Shown here: piece after piece, positions 50,176-57,950 of the stretch | Numbering within the stretch: position 1 is the first letter of the stretch | How the letters are laid out: the number at the start of each line of letters is the position of its first letter | NCBI RefSeq assembly: GCF_003990915.1 | Contig: NZ_BHXQ01000008.1 | Coordinates: forward strand, 124,001 to 188,000 | Length of the DNA: 64,000 nt | DNA from: Chryseotalea sanaruensis | Lineage (GTDB): Bacteria > Bacteroidota > Bacteroidia > Cytophagales > Cyclobacteriaceae | Direction of reading: 5' to 3' | Program-made: the position numbers and the translations under genes | Notes under the pieces: generated by a model | Databases searched by the model: none | What the model saw: the letters and a program-made list of their open reading frames with translations, nothing else | Told to the model about the DNA's origin: nothing

Positions 50176-50517
50176 ATGAACTGGAACAAGCTTCAGGAGC
50201 CTCAACAATTACAAACTATTAAAGATGAATCTGCACAACAAACAGTACTCATCTTTAAGCACAGCACTACTTGCTCTATTAGTCGCGCTACGCTTGACAG
50301 ACTAGAGCGCAATTGGAAAGAAGAGGAAATGAAAAACCTTAAACCTTATTATCTTGACCTACTTTCCTTCAGAAATATCTCAAACGAGATAGCAAATACT
50401 TTTGATGTCGAGCATGAATCACCTCAGGTTCTAGTCATTAAAAACGGAGAGGTTGTATACCATAATTCTCATTTTGGTATTGATTACAAATCGCTCTTAC
50501 CTTTTGCTAAAAATTAA
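50176..50517 (+). CDS. ytxJ: Bacillithiol-system redox protein YtxJ (monothiol bacilliredoxin)
   Basis: 113 residues of thioredoxin-like fold. The single redox cysteine is Cys33 in KHSTTCSISRATL, the YtxJ motif TCPIS-type, and the family end SPQVLVIKNGEVVYHNSHFGI is present. It is proposed to remove bacillithiol from mixed disulphides. It agrees with bshA in this window. Its last 11 bases overlap the convergent osmC-like gene. Confidence 0.88.
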   Translation: MNWNKLQEPQQLQTIKDESAQQTVLIFKHSTTCSISRATLDRLERNWKEEEMKNLKPYYLDLLSFRNISNEIANTFDVEHESPQVLVIKNGEVVYHNSHFGIDYKSLLPFAKN

Positions 50518-50911
50518 AGTTAATTGTTTGCTTAACTGACTCTGCCAAACTAAGTGCTACCGGACATGTAAGTGCAGCACGCCTTAATTTTTCTTTTTGC
50601 ACATCTGTCGCAACAAGATTTGGATGTGTAAACGTCACCTGAATCTCAGCTATTTTTCTTGGATTCGATGCCATTATTTTAACGACATCAGCTTTTAATC
50701 CGGTCAGGTCAATCTCTTCACGCACAGCAAGCATACCCATTAATGTCATCATACAACTACTTAGTGCCGCGGAAACCATATCTGTAGGGCTAAAAGCCTC
50801 ACCTTTGCCGTTATTATCAATCGGAGCATCAGTAATAATCTTTTGACCTGAGCGGGTATGGGTGGCCTCAGTACGCAAAGCCCCTTGATAAATTGTAGTT
50901 GCGGTTGTCAT
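50507..50911 (-). CDS. OsmC/Ohr family peroxiredoxin-like protein
   Basis: 134 residues. The two peroxidatic/resolving cysteines of the family are Cys53 (AALSSCMMTLMGM) and Cys116 (AALTCPVALSL). The beta sheet opening ATTIYQGALRTEATH and the SPTDMVSAALSSC helix are typical of OsmC. It reduces organic hydroperoxides. Convergent with ytxJ with an 11-base tail overlap, linking two thiol-redox genes in antisense orientation. Confidence 0.9.
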   Translation of the reverse strand: MTTATTIYQGALRTEATHTRSGQKIITDAPIDNNGKGEAFSPTDMVSAALSSCMMTLMGMLAVREEIDLTGLKADVVKIMASNPRKIAEIQVTFTHPNLVATDVQKEKLRRAALTCPVALSLAESVKQTINFNF

Positions 50912-50973
50912 GAGTAAACTATCGGTTTGAAAATAACGTTTATGAGTGTAGATTTAATCATTCAAAAATACGG

Positions 50974-51690
50974 ATGCGTTACGGAATAATCTTCTCTCTT
51001 TTGATTTTATCCTATTCGACTGTTGCTCAAACGCAGGACAGCTATGAATACCAATCAGAATTTGTCTGGGGTATTAATAAAAATACTTCGGGGGGGCTCA
51101 TTGGTGGAGTGGTGTTTAAAAAAGCGCGTAAGCTGGGTAATGACCGTATTCTTGAAACATTTGGCTTAGAGCTCATGAATGTGAAACATCCACAGGAAGT
51201 GCGGGAAAATGCCACTTTCTCAGGAAATCTATTCATTTTCGGTAAGCGCAACTATTTATATGCCATCCGAACACAGTATGGAAGAGATCTAATTCTATTT
51301 AAAAAGGCACCTCAACAAGGTGTTGAAATTAAAGCGGTTTTTGCCGCAGGGCCTTCATTGGCTATTGTTGCCCCATATTATGTTGAGTTTCAGACAGAAA
51401 ATCTAAACTATGCCCAGTATGCGCAATACAGCAAGTCAATTGCAGTTGATGATATTTTAGGCCCTGGTCGTCTTTTTCAAGGTATTGGTGAATCTAGCTT
51501 GGTTGTAGGTGCCAATGCAAAGGCAGCTATTAATTTCGAATTAGGTACTATTAAGGATCAAGTAACAGGATTTGAAGCAGGTTTTCTGTTAGATGTTTAC
51601 AGCCGAAAAATCGAACTGATGACTGACGCCAAAAGATATGCTGCCTACCCAACACTCTTCCTAACACTCTTTTACGGAAGAAGAAGATAG
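50974..51690 (+). CDS. Small outer-membrane beta-barrel protein
   Basis: 238 residues, signal peptide MRYGIIFSLLILSYSTVAQ. The remainder is alternating amphipathic strands (YEYQSEFVWGINKNTSGGLIGGVVFKK; RNYLYAIRTQYGRDLILFKKAP; YPTLFLTLFYGRR) ending in a terminal aromatic strand, as in 8- to 10-stranded barrels. No characterised family recognised; similar proteins in Cytophagales are annotated as hypothetical. Followed by tonB. Confidence 0.65.
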   Translation: MRYGIIFSLLILSYSTVAQTQDSYEYQSEFVWGINKNTSGGLIGGVVFKKARKLGNDRILETFGLELMNVKHPQEVRENATFSGNLFIFGKRNYLYAIRTQYGRDLILFKKAPQQGVEIKAVFAAGPSLAIVAPYYVEFQTENLNYAQYAQYSKSIAVDDILGPGRLFQGIGESSLVVGANAKAAINFELGTIKDQVTGFEAGFLLDVYSRKIELMTDAKRYAAYPTLFLTLFYGRRR

Positions 51691-51708
51691 TTTCATAAAA
51701 TTTTTTGG

Positions 51709-51737
51709 TTTGTGGTTGTGACCTTTTTCTATATTTG
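51709..51737 (+). promoter_or_regulatory. Predicted tonB promoter
   Basis: TTTG (51709-51712), 17 bases, TATATTTG (51730-51737), 28 bases before the ATG at 51766. Confidence 0.6.
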
Positions 51738-51765
51738 GCATTCTATTGTCAAAACATACTAACCT

Positions 51766-52443
51766 ATGGAAGCTAAAAAGACAGAAAAGGCCGATTTGAC
51801 CAAAAAAACATGGCTTTTCTTTAACATCGGTCTTACAACGAGTTTACTCCTTGCCGTAATGGCATTTGAGTACCGTAAATACGATGATACAGGCGTAAAG
51901 GATTTAGGTCCTAGAAATTCGAATATGGAGGAAATCTTAGAAGTACCTCCTACCGATCAGCCACCACCACCACCACCGAAAATTCAGCAGCCTCAAATCA
52001 TTGAAGTTCCTGATGAAGAAATTATTGAAGAAGAGATTAAGGTTGAATTTGACGTGGAAGTTACTGAGGACACCAAAGTTGAAGCCATCACTATTGCCGC
52101 TGTTGAAGAGCCTAAAGAAGAGGTAGATGAAATCTTCACGGTAGTGGAAGAAACTGCTACCCCTAAAGGTGGTATGCAGGCTTTCTATGAGTACATTGGT
52201 AAAAAACTCAAGTATCCTGCACAAGCAAGACGTATGGGTACTGAAGGAAAAGTATTCGTTCAGTTCGTTATTAACAAAGACGGAACAATTTCTGATGTAG
52301 TTGCTATAAAAGGGATTGGAGCTGGTTGTGATGAAGAAGCTGTTCGCATTATCCAATCTTCACCAGCGTGGTCGCCAGGTAAGCAGCGTGGTAAAGCAGT
52401 AAAGCAACGCATGGTACTTCCTATTACCTTCAAGTTAGGTTAA
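51766..52443 (+). CDS. tonB: Energy transducer TonB
   Basis: 225 residues: cytoplasmic N-terminus, one membrane helix (about residues 17-33), a periplasmic linker with a run of prolines and then Glu/Val-rich repeats (about 60-125), and the C-terminal TonB domain (YPAQARRMGTEGKVFVQFVINKDG...AVRIIQSSPAWSPGKQ). It couples inner-membrane ExbBD to outer-membrane receptors. exbB/exbD and a receptor are not adjacent. A clear promoter precedes and a strong terminator follows, so it is monocistronic. Confidence 0.92.
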   Translation: MEAKKTEKADLTKKTWLFFNIGLTTSLLLAVMAFEYRKYDDTGVKDLGPRNSNMEEILEVPPTDQPPPPPPKIQQPQIIEVPDEEIIEEEIKVEFDVEVTEDTKVEAITIAAVEEPKEEVDEIFTVVEETATPKGGMQAFYEYIGKKLKYPAQARRMGTEGKVFVQFVINKDGTISDVVAIKGIGAGCDEEAVRIIQSSPAWSPGKQRGKAVKQRMVLPITFKLG

Positions 52444-52462
52444 GAGATAATAATCGATATTT

Positions 52463-52500
52463 AAAAGCCCTGCTTTCTTAACTGAAGCAGGGCTTTTTGT
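52463..52500 (+). terminator. Intrinsic terminator after tonB
   Basis: AAAAGCCCTGCTT (52463-52475) pairs with AAGCAGGGCTTTT (52485-52497), a 9-base loop, and a T-rich tail TTTTTGTTTT. Classic form. Confidence 0.88.
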
Positions 52501-52509
52501 TTTAGCGAG

Positions 52510-52570
52510 ATAAAACCGCAGAGGTTCGCAAAGATGAGTGCAGCAGTAGCTCTGTGAACCTCCGCGAACT
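52510..52570. repeat. CTCTGTGAACCTCCGCG-type intergenic repeat
   Basis: CCGCAGAGGTTCGC and the downstream GAACCTCCGCG are inverted, followed by GAACTTAGTGGTTA. Strings of this kind recur as short interspersed repeats in many Bacteroidota genomes; only one copy is seen here. Confidence 0.4.
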
Positions 52571-52584
52571 TAGTGGTTAGAAAA

Positions 52585-53766
52585 TCAAACTTTAAATATG
52601 AAACCCAGTCCCAGACCGATTAGAATAATAAATGGTGATGGGATTTTCGTGAATGCCAGCAAACAAAAAGTACCAATAGTAAAACCAAAATTCATTGGTG
52701 TGTTATCTAATGGCTGAAAAAGTATGATGGCTGCCGAAGCCACAAGACCGGCACTGGCTGCAGTGATCCCTTCAAGCGATGCTCTAACACCTCTGTATTT
52801 TTTTAAGGCATCCCAAAAACGAATAACGAAGAAGATCAGGAATGTACCCGGTAAAAAAATGGCAATGGCACAAAGAAATCCCCCCAGTACTTCGCCAAGC
52901 AAACCATATTCACGCATGCTCAAAGCTCCAATGAACGCACTGAAACCGAAAACAGGTCCTGGTAAAGATTGCACAAAAGCATAACCCGATAGAAATTCAT
53001 CTGAAGTGAGATACTTTTTAAATTCAACGAACTCTGTGTACATCATTGGAATTAAAACCTGACCTCCTCCAAAAATCAAACTACCGTTACGATAGAAGTT
53101 CTCAAACAAACGAATAGGCAATAATCCCGTAAGACGACCGATAATCGCTGCAACGATCAATACACTTGCCCATAAAATAAAGTTAGACCAATTAATCTTT
53201 ACTTTATCCTTCTCGCGTTTTGGTTGATTCCTATACTTTAAAGCTGTAATACCTCCTGCCACTAAAAGTATAATCGGAAAAACGTAAGGTGTTTGAAAAA
53301 AGTAAGAGGCAATGGCAGCCCCCACCATTAAAACAGCACCTGTTTTTGAATAAACTGTTTTTAAACTGATGGTGTACGCAGCATAACTTACAAAACCAAC
53401 AGCCATGGGTTGTATAAACCGGGTAAACTCTATCGACAAATTTTTCTCCTGAATGCTGGAGAGCAAAACACCCGCGGCTGTCATGATTGTAACCGAAGGC
53501 AAAATCCACACTAGCAAAGTAAGGTAAGCTAAAGTTGGCCCACCCACTCGATAACCGATAGCTGTAAGTGTTTGTGTGGATGAAGGTCCTGGTAAAATCT
53601 GGCAAAGCGAGTTAAGCTCCATCAGCTCATGGTCATCAATATATTTGCGCTTATCAACCATAATACGTTGAAAGTGGGCAAGATGAGCGTGTGGCCCTCC
53701 AAAAGTTGTAAGGGCCAACCAGAAAACATCCTTTAGAAAGATGAAGAAACGAACCCGCCTGATCAC
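52585..53766 (-). CDS. chrA: Chromate transporter (CHR family, long form)
   Basis: 393 residues made of two homologous halves of about six helices each, as in fused CHR proteins: half one has FGGPHAHLAHF and LCQILPGPSSTQTLTAIGYRVGG, half two FGGGQVLIPMMYTEFVE and FVQSLPGPVFGFSAFIG. The family exports chromate or, in some organisms, other anions, at the inner membrane. The start is GTG at 53766. It follows the oxygenase gene by 11 bases. Confidence 0.88.
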   Translation of the reverse strand: MIRRVRFFIFLKDVFWLALTTFGGPHAHLAHFQRIMVDKRKYIDDHELMELNSLCQILPGPSSTQTLTAIGYRVGGPTLAYLTLLVWILPSVTIMTAAGVLLSSIQEKNLSIEFTRFIQPMAVGFVSYAAYTISLKTVYSKTGAVLMVGAAIASYFFQTPYVFPIILLVAGGITALKYRNQPKREKDKVKINWSNFILWASVLIVAAIIGRLTGLLPIRLFENFYRNGSLIFGGGQVLIPMMYTEFVEFKKYLTSDEFLSGYAFVQSLPGPVFGFSAFIGALSMREYGLLGEVLGGFLCAIAIFLPGTFLIFFVIRFWDALKKYRGVRASLEGITAASAGLVASAAIILFQPLDNTPMNFGFTIGTFCLLAFTKIPSPFIILIGLGLGFIFKV

Positions 53767-53777
53767 CGGTCTATTTA

Positions 53778-54752
53778 TTATTTCTTCTTCAAACCAATTT
53801 CAGCTAAGCGCTGATCCAGAAAGGCACCGGCTGTAATGTCTTCCCACAACTTTGGATGCTGTGCATCAACACAACTTGGTAATGATGCCAGACTCATTTC
53901 ACTTCTAGGGTGCATAAAGAAAGGTATTGAGTAACGAGGTTTATCCATTTGGTCACGAGGTGGGTTAACCACACGGTGTATCGTGGATTTTAACTTTTTG
54001 TTGGTCAGGCGCTCCAGCATATCACCAACGTTAACAACCAATTGTTCTGGCAATGCTGTAATAGGTATCCATTTTCCATCGTTGCGCAGTACTTGTAGAC
54101 CATCAGCACTTGCTCCCATCAACAAAGTAATCAAATTTATGTCACCATGTTCTGCTGCACGCACTGCATCAGCTGGTACTTCATCAGGGTTTGGTATGGG
54201 GTAATAATGAATAGGTCTGAGAATGCTGTTGCCGTGCTTGACTTTTGAGTCAAAATAATCCTCGGGTAGATTAAGATAGAGCGCAATTGCCCGCAGCATG
54301 TAAACACCTGTTTTCTCTAATCTTTTGTATACCTCCAGTCCAATTTCTTTCAGCTCAGGTATTTCCTTTGGCCAAACATTATCCGGATATTCCTTTTTGA
54401 TTGGATCATTATCCAGGACCTCCTGACCGATATGATAAAACTCCTTTAAATCACCAGTATTTCTTCCCTTTGCGTGCTCCTTACCTTTTCCAATATAGCC
54501 CCGTTGTCCTGCTAAACCTGGTATTTCATATAAGCCCTTTATCTCATCCGGTAACGCGTAGAATTTTTTTATAACCGAGTATAGCTTATCTGCTAAATCA
54601 TCGTTAAGGTAATGGTTCCTGATCGCTACAAAACCTATGGTGTTGTAAGCAGCACCTAAATCAGCCACAAATTTTTTCTTTTTTTCTGCATCACCACCAT
54701 AAAAATCTGCCAGGTCAAGTGAAGGTATTTGATCATATAGAATAGGCTCCAT
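53778..54752 (-). CDS. 2-oxoglutarate/Fe(II) oxygenase, isopenicillin N synthase-like
   Basis: 324 residues with the jelly-roll dioxygenase domain in the C-terminal half. The Fe ligands are His202 and Asp204 (EHGDINLITLLM) and His259 (STIHRVV); Arg273 and Ser275 (RYS) are the 2-oxoglutarate clamp. The N-terminal DIOX_N part has FVAIRNH and the middle PIHYYPIPNPDEV segment. Family members in Bacteroidota are unassigned; flavone-type or IPNS function is not implied. It precedes chrA and is divergent from the SOD gene over an 86-base region with an 18-base palindrome. Confidence 0.85.
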   Translation of the reverse strand: MEPILYDQIPSLDLADFYGGDAEKKKKFVADLGAAYNTIGFVAIRNHYLNDDLADKLYSVIKKFYALPDEIKGLYEIPGLAGQRGYIGKGKEHAKGRNTGDLKEFYHIGQEVLDNDPIKKEYPDNVWPKEIPELKEIGLEVYKRLEKTGVYMLRAIALYLNLPEDYFDSKVKHGNSILRPIHYYPIPNPDEVPADAVRAAEHGDINLITLLMGASADGLQVLRNDGKWIPITALPEQLVVNVGDMLERLTNKKLKSTIHRVVNPPRDQMDKPRYSIPFFMHPRSEMSLASLPSCVDAQHPKLWEDITAGAFLDQRLAEIGLKKK

Positions 54753-54775
54753 AATAGTGCGTATTTAACCCTGCA

Positions 54776-54793
54776 AGCTAAAAATTTTTAGCT
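54776..54793. promoter_or_regulatory. 18-base perfect palindrome between oxygenase and SOD genes
   Basis: AGCTAAAAATTTTTAGCT, self-complementary across its full length, in the divergent intergenic region. It may be an operator for either gene. Confidence 0.4.
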
Positions 54794-54838
54794 AATTTTA
54801 CTTTCACCCCCTTAATGGAGTAGTAGAGAACGAAGCTT

Positions 54839-55573
54839 ATGAAGACGACCAGAAGGAAATTTATTGAGACAAGCGCTAAAGCAGGATTGCTTAGTGCCCT
54901 TGGAGCCCCACTTTTTTTTAGCCAAACAGCAGCGTGTGCATCCATAAAAATGGTAAACGAATCGAAGGAAAACTTTGCTTTTGCGCAGGACCCACTCCCT
55001 TACAATTTTGAGGATCTTGAACCTTATATTGACAAGCAGACCATGGAAATTCATTATACAAAACACCATGCTGCTTATGTAAAAAATGTAAATGATGCCA
55101 TTGCGGCAGAGGGCATAGTGGCTGATTCAAATAATGATTTTTTCTCCAGTACTTCCCGCTATTCAACTAAAGCAAGAAACAATGGAGGCGGAGCATGGAA
55201 CCACAACTTTTTTTGGAATAGCATGAATGCTGCCAATAAAGTTTCAATACCATCGGGTAAACTTACAGAAGTCCTTAATAGCAACTTTGGGTCTATTGAG
55301 AAATTTAAAGAGCAGTTTACACAGGCTGCCATGACACGCTTTGGATCGGGATGGGCATGGTTGGTCGAGCAAGATGGAAAACTCATGATCGGATCAACAC
55401 CCAATCAGGATAATCCTTTAATGGATGTTAGTGAGTTTAAAGGGAGGCCACTACTGGCACTTGATGTGTGGGAGCATGCCTACTACCTAAAGTATCAAAA
55501 TAAGAGGAATGAGTATGTCAGCAACTGGTGGAGTGTTGTAAACTGGAATGAGGTGACTAAAAGACTTGGTTAA
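54839..55573 (+). CDS. Tat-exported manganese-type superoxide dismutase
   Basis: 244 residues. The N-terminus MKTTRRKFIETSAKAGLLSALG is a twin-arginine signal (Arg5-Arg6) ending near residue 32; Cys33 (TAAC) might be lipidated but the box is weak. The SOD ligands are His72 (region IHYTKHHAAY), His122, Asp209 and His213 (LDVWEHAYYLKY). Gly residues before NHNFFW and Gln190 in STPNQDNPL follow the Mn-type pattern. Export of a folded metalloenzyme by Tat fits tatA in the window. Confidence 0.88.
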   Translation: MKTTRRKFIETSAKAGLLSALGAPLFFSQTAACASIKMVNESKENFAFAQDPLPYNFEDLEPYIDKQTMEIHYTKHHAAYVKNVNDAIAAEGIVADSNNDFFSSTSRYSTKARNNGGGAWNHNFFWNSMNAANKVSIPSGKLTEVLNSNFGSIEKFKEQFTQAAMTRFGSGWAWLVEQDGKLMIGSTPNQDNPLMDVSEFKGRPLLALDVWEHAYYLKYQNKRNEYVSNWWSVVNWNEVTKRLG

Positions 55574-55621
55574 ATTAGGATCAGTTTTTTTTATAATTTA
55601 GTAGTATTAAAATTTAACACT

Positions 55622-55726
55622 ATGGCAAAAGGAGAAGACAGACGTAAAGAGGACAAAAAAGAGCCTAAGAAGTCTTTAAAAGAAAAACGCGCTGAGAAAA
55701 AAGCTAAGAAGGCTAGCAAGAACTAA
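55622..55726 (+). CDS. 34-residue lysine-rich peptide, unrecognised
   Basis: MAKGEDRRKEDKKEPKKSLK and 14 more residues, ATG to TAA. Thirteen Lys, three Arg, seven acidic, almost no hydrophobic residue. It ends 22 bases before a strong hairpin terminator that fits the plus strand. The gene starts 49 bases after the SOD stop. No family is recognised, and the composition suggests an unstructured nucleic-acid-binding or ribosome-associated peptide. It might also be a chance ORF, but the paired terminator argues against that. Confidence 0.5.
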   Translation: MAKGEDRRKEDKKEPKKSLKEKRAEKKAKKASKN

Positions 55727-55747
55727 TCTTCAGCGAATCTCAAAAGC

Positions 55748-55780
55748 AAAAAAGGAGTGGTCGTTGACCACTCCTTTTTT
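55748..55780. terminator. Two-way intrinsic terminator
   Basis: AAAAAAGGAGTGGTC (55748-55762) and GACCACTCCTTTTTT (55766-55780) are perfect arms with a 3-base loop. The plus strand ends in six T and the minus strand likewise, serving the small ORF and the convergent lipoprotein gene. Confidence 0.88.
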
Positions 55781-55805
55781 ATTCATTTTATTGTCTTGAA
55801 AAGGT

Positions 55806-57098
55806 CTACTTGTTCAGGTTCAGTATAGCCCTTGCCGCCCCCTTTTCCTTTTTGTTTGATCTTCCCGCAAACCTTGCTTTATTCTTCTTCTTTAAAAAAG
55901 AGTCTTCAAGCTGTGCACCACTGCCAGAAACAGGAATACTAACAGCAGAGAAGTTACTGAATGTGTTGCCACTCTTCACAAAAGTTTGAGAGATATTTGT
56001 ATCACTCCCTGAAATATTGGATAAAGTATAAGCCCCATTAAAAGAAATGACACTATTTGTTGTTCCTGAAAAATTTCCTATGCCATTAAGTGAAAAAGTT
56101 GCTGTAAAAGATAATGTGTTGGAGGAGCCTGAGAAATACTCATATCTTAATCCATAAGTCCCATTTGGTTCGTTTAAAGGAAGCGATACCGTTTCAGTTG
56201 GAGAATCGCCAAAGTAAGAACCATCAATTACTTCAAACTGTTCAGTATCAGGATTTAAATAAAACAAAGTTAAATCCATATCAACATCTCCTGCTGTTCC
56301 ATTTCCTGCATTCCATGAGAGTATAATCTCCAAAGGAAGATCAATAATTAAATTCGAGAAATTTGAATAGTTGAAGTTATTTTTAGCAAGAGTAACATAG
56401 GTCAATTCAGAATCCTCATCAATATGATACTGAGTTAATGTTCCATTGAAAGAAATCTCATTATCATTACCGTTAATCGTACCCACCGAAGTAGATAAAT
56501 TTAATGTAAAGTCCACCTCATTAGAAAGCCCCCCAAAATAATTTATAGCGATCGCATAATTTGCATTTGTATAATCACCCCTTAAAACCGTTGTTTCATT
56601 TGGCCCCGAATCTTCAGAAGAAAATACTTCTGAATATTCGCCAGACCCTGGAGAATTTTCTTTAAAAATTACAATATCTAAATCAGCAGAAAGACCATCT
56701 TGTCCTATCCATGTTAATTCAACCAACATTCCAGGATCAGAGATATTAATAGTATGGGTTACTGTAGCACCCACATTAGCACTACCACTAAAACCAGTTA
56801 TCTCAATAATTATCGTCTCCTCATCAAAAAAATCATCTGGAAAAGTTTCAAACACAAGCTCTTTACCATCAGCCGAAACTGCCCATTCAAAGTCTACACC
56901 TTCGGTAGCTGTGCCCGTAAAATTAATAATTGGGGATACGCCACTCGGAATAGCAACACTCAGCGGAACTGAAACTGTACTTCCCTCAATAACTTCAGAG
57001 GAATTGGAGCTGAATCCTATCTTTGGAACCTCATCTTCACAGCTTATCAATGTGAAGGTTGCCAACATGGCAAATGCATACCCCTTAATTAACTTCAT
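55806..57098 (-). CDS. Lipoprotein with duplicated beta domain and basic tail
   Basis: 430 residues, lipobox LISC (Cys20). Residues about 25-120 resemble a Calx-beta-like strand module (VIEGSTVSVPLSVAI...GVDFEW...TIIIEITG). Residues 126-248 and 256-384 are two copies of one beta domain: each has an L/S-W start, a DxDLD/DMDLTLFY strand, a Ser-Pro-x-Glu-Thr turn, a YAIAINYFGG/YGLRYEYFSG strand and ends with SNFS. The last 30 residues (from FLKKKNKARF) are Lys/Arg-rich, odd for a lipoprotein. No T9SS domain. Function unknown. Confidence 0.7.
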   Translation of the reverse strand: MKLIKGYAFAMLATFTLISCEDEVPKIGFSSNSSEVIEGSTVSVPLSVAIPSGVSPIINFTGTATEGVDFEWAVSADGKELVFETFPDDFFDEETIIIEITGFSGSANVGATVTHTINISDPGMLVELTWIGQDGLSADLDIVIFKENSPGSGEYSEVFSSEDSGPNETTVLRGDYTNANYAIAINYFGGLSNEVDFTLNLSTSVGTINGNDNEISFNGTLTQYHIDEDSELTYVTLAKNNFNYSNFSNLIIDLPLEIILSWNAGNGTAGDVDMDLTLFYLNPDTEQFEVIDGSYFGDSPTETVSLPLNEPNGTYGLRYEYFSGSSNTLSFTATFSLNGIGNFSGTTNSVISFNGAYTLSNISGSDTNISQTFVKSGNTFSNFSAVSIPVSGSGAQLEDSFLKKKNKARFAGRSNKKEKGAARAILNLNK

Positions 57099-57355
57099 AT
57101 TTAGCTTATTTAGTTATTAAAAATACTTACAAGAATTATGCCTTCAAATAAGATGCTGAAAGCAGAATGGTGCGCTTACTTAAGTAAAGGTTTTAATAAC
57201 TTGTGACCTGAAAGTAGAATGATCACTTTTACACAAGTTTTAATGGTTTTGGTCCTTTAAATTAAGTGTATTCGTAAAAAGACTGTTGATTAAGGCTGAG
57301 AGTAAATAATTTAATTCTAAGTCATATTTTTGATTGTATTGCACAAAACTATTGT
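57099..57355. other. Divergent intergenic region upstream of the lipoprotein and ruvA
   Basis: No gene evident. It holds the direct repeats CTGAAAGCAGAATGGT (57156-57171) and CTGAAAGTAGAATGAT (57208-57223), 52 bases apart. A -7-like element TATTTTTG is at 57325-57332 on the plus strand, 23 bases before ruvA, without a clear -33 TTG. Confidence 0.4.
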
Positions 57356-57946
57356 ATGATAGCATTTCTTAAAGGTAAACTTATTCAAAAAGAGCCTTCA
57401 CATGTAGTAATAGATGTAAACGGGGTAGGTTACCATGTAAATATTTCACTACAAACCTTTTCAGCAATAAAGGATCAGGAAGCAATTTCTTTGTTCACCC
57501 ATTTGAGTATACGAGAAGATGCACATGTGCTGTTTGGATTTAGTACAGAAGCAGAGAAAAGACTTTTCCTTCATCTCATTTCAGTAAACGGTGTTGGACC
57601 TAGTACGGCTATTGTAATGCTCTCATTCATGGAAGTAGAAGAATTGAAAGCTGCAATTGCAAGAGAAGATATTGCTACCCTTCAACGCGTAAAAGGTATA
57701 GGTGGAAAAACAGCGCAGCGTCTTATAGTGGAGCTTAAAGACAAGCTAAAAAAAGAAGTGACAGAAGAAAGTGGATCCTCCCCTCTTGGTTTGCACAATA
57801 CTATTAAACAGCAGGCGTTATCAGCCTTGGTTACCCTTGGCATACCAAGACCGGCAGCAGAGAAAAGTGTTGATGCCATCCTGAAAAAATCAGGAAATAA
57901 CCTTACTTTGGAGGATTTGGTTAAACAAGCTTTGAAAAACGCCTAA
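57356..57946 (+). CDS. ruvA: Holliday junction branch migration protein RuvA
   Basis: 196 residues. The OB-fold N-terminal domain opens MIAFLKGKLIQKEPSHVVIDVNGVGYHV, the helix-hairpin-helix motifs are in LISVNGVGPSTAIVML and RVKGIGGKTAQRLIVELKDK, and the C-terminal three-helix domain that contacts RuvB (ALSALVTLGIPRPAAEKSV) is complete. ruvB and ruvC are not adjacent. It precedes sprA by 4 bases, a ruvA-sprA neighbourhood seen in other Bacteroidota. Confidence 0.96.
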   Translation: MIAFLKGKLIQKEPSHVVIDVNGVGYHVNISLQTFSAIKDQEAISLFTHLSIREDAHVLFGFSTEAEKRLFLHLISVNGVGPSTAIVMLSFMEVEELKAAIAREDIATLQRVKGIGGKTAQRLIVELKDKLKKEVTEESGSSPLGLHNTIKQQALSALVTLGIPRPAAEKSVDAILKKSGNNLTLEDLVKQALKNA

Positions 57947-57950
57947 ACGT

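Noticed and set aside
51937..52356. Minus-strand frame of 139 residues in tonB
   Set aside because: Shadow of the tonB coding sequence; the poly-Trp stretch is the reverse of the proline run.
54776..54793. Fur box for the SOD gene
   Set aside because: The palindrome lacks the GATAAT-type hexamers; it is recorded only as an unassigned palindrome.
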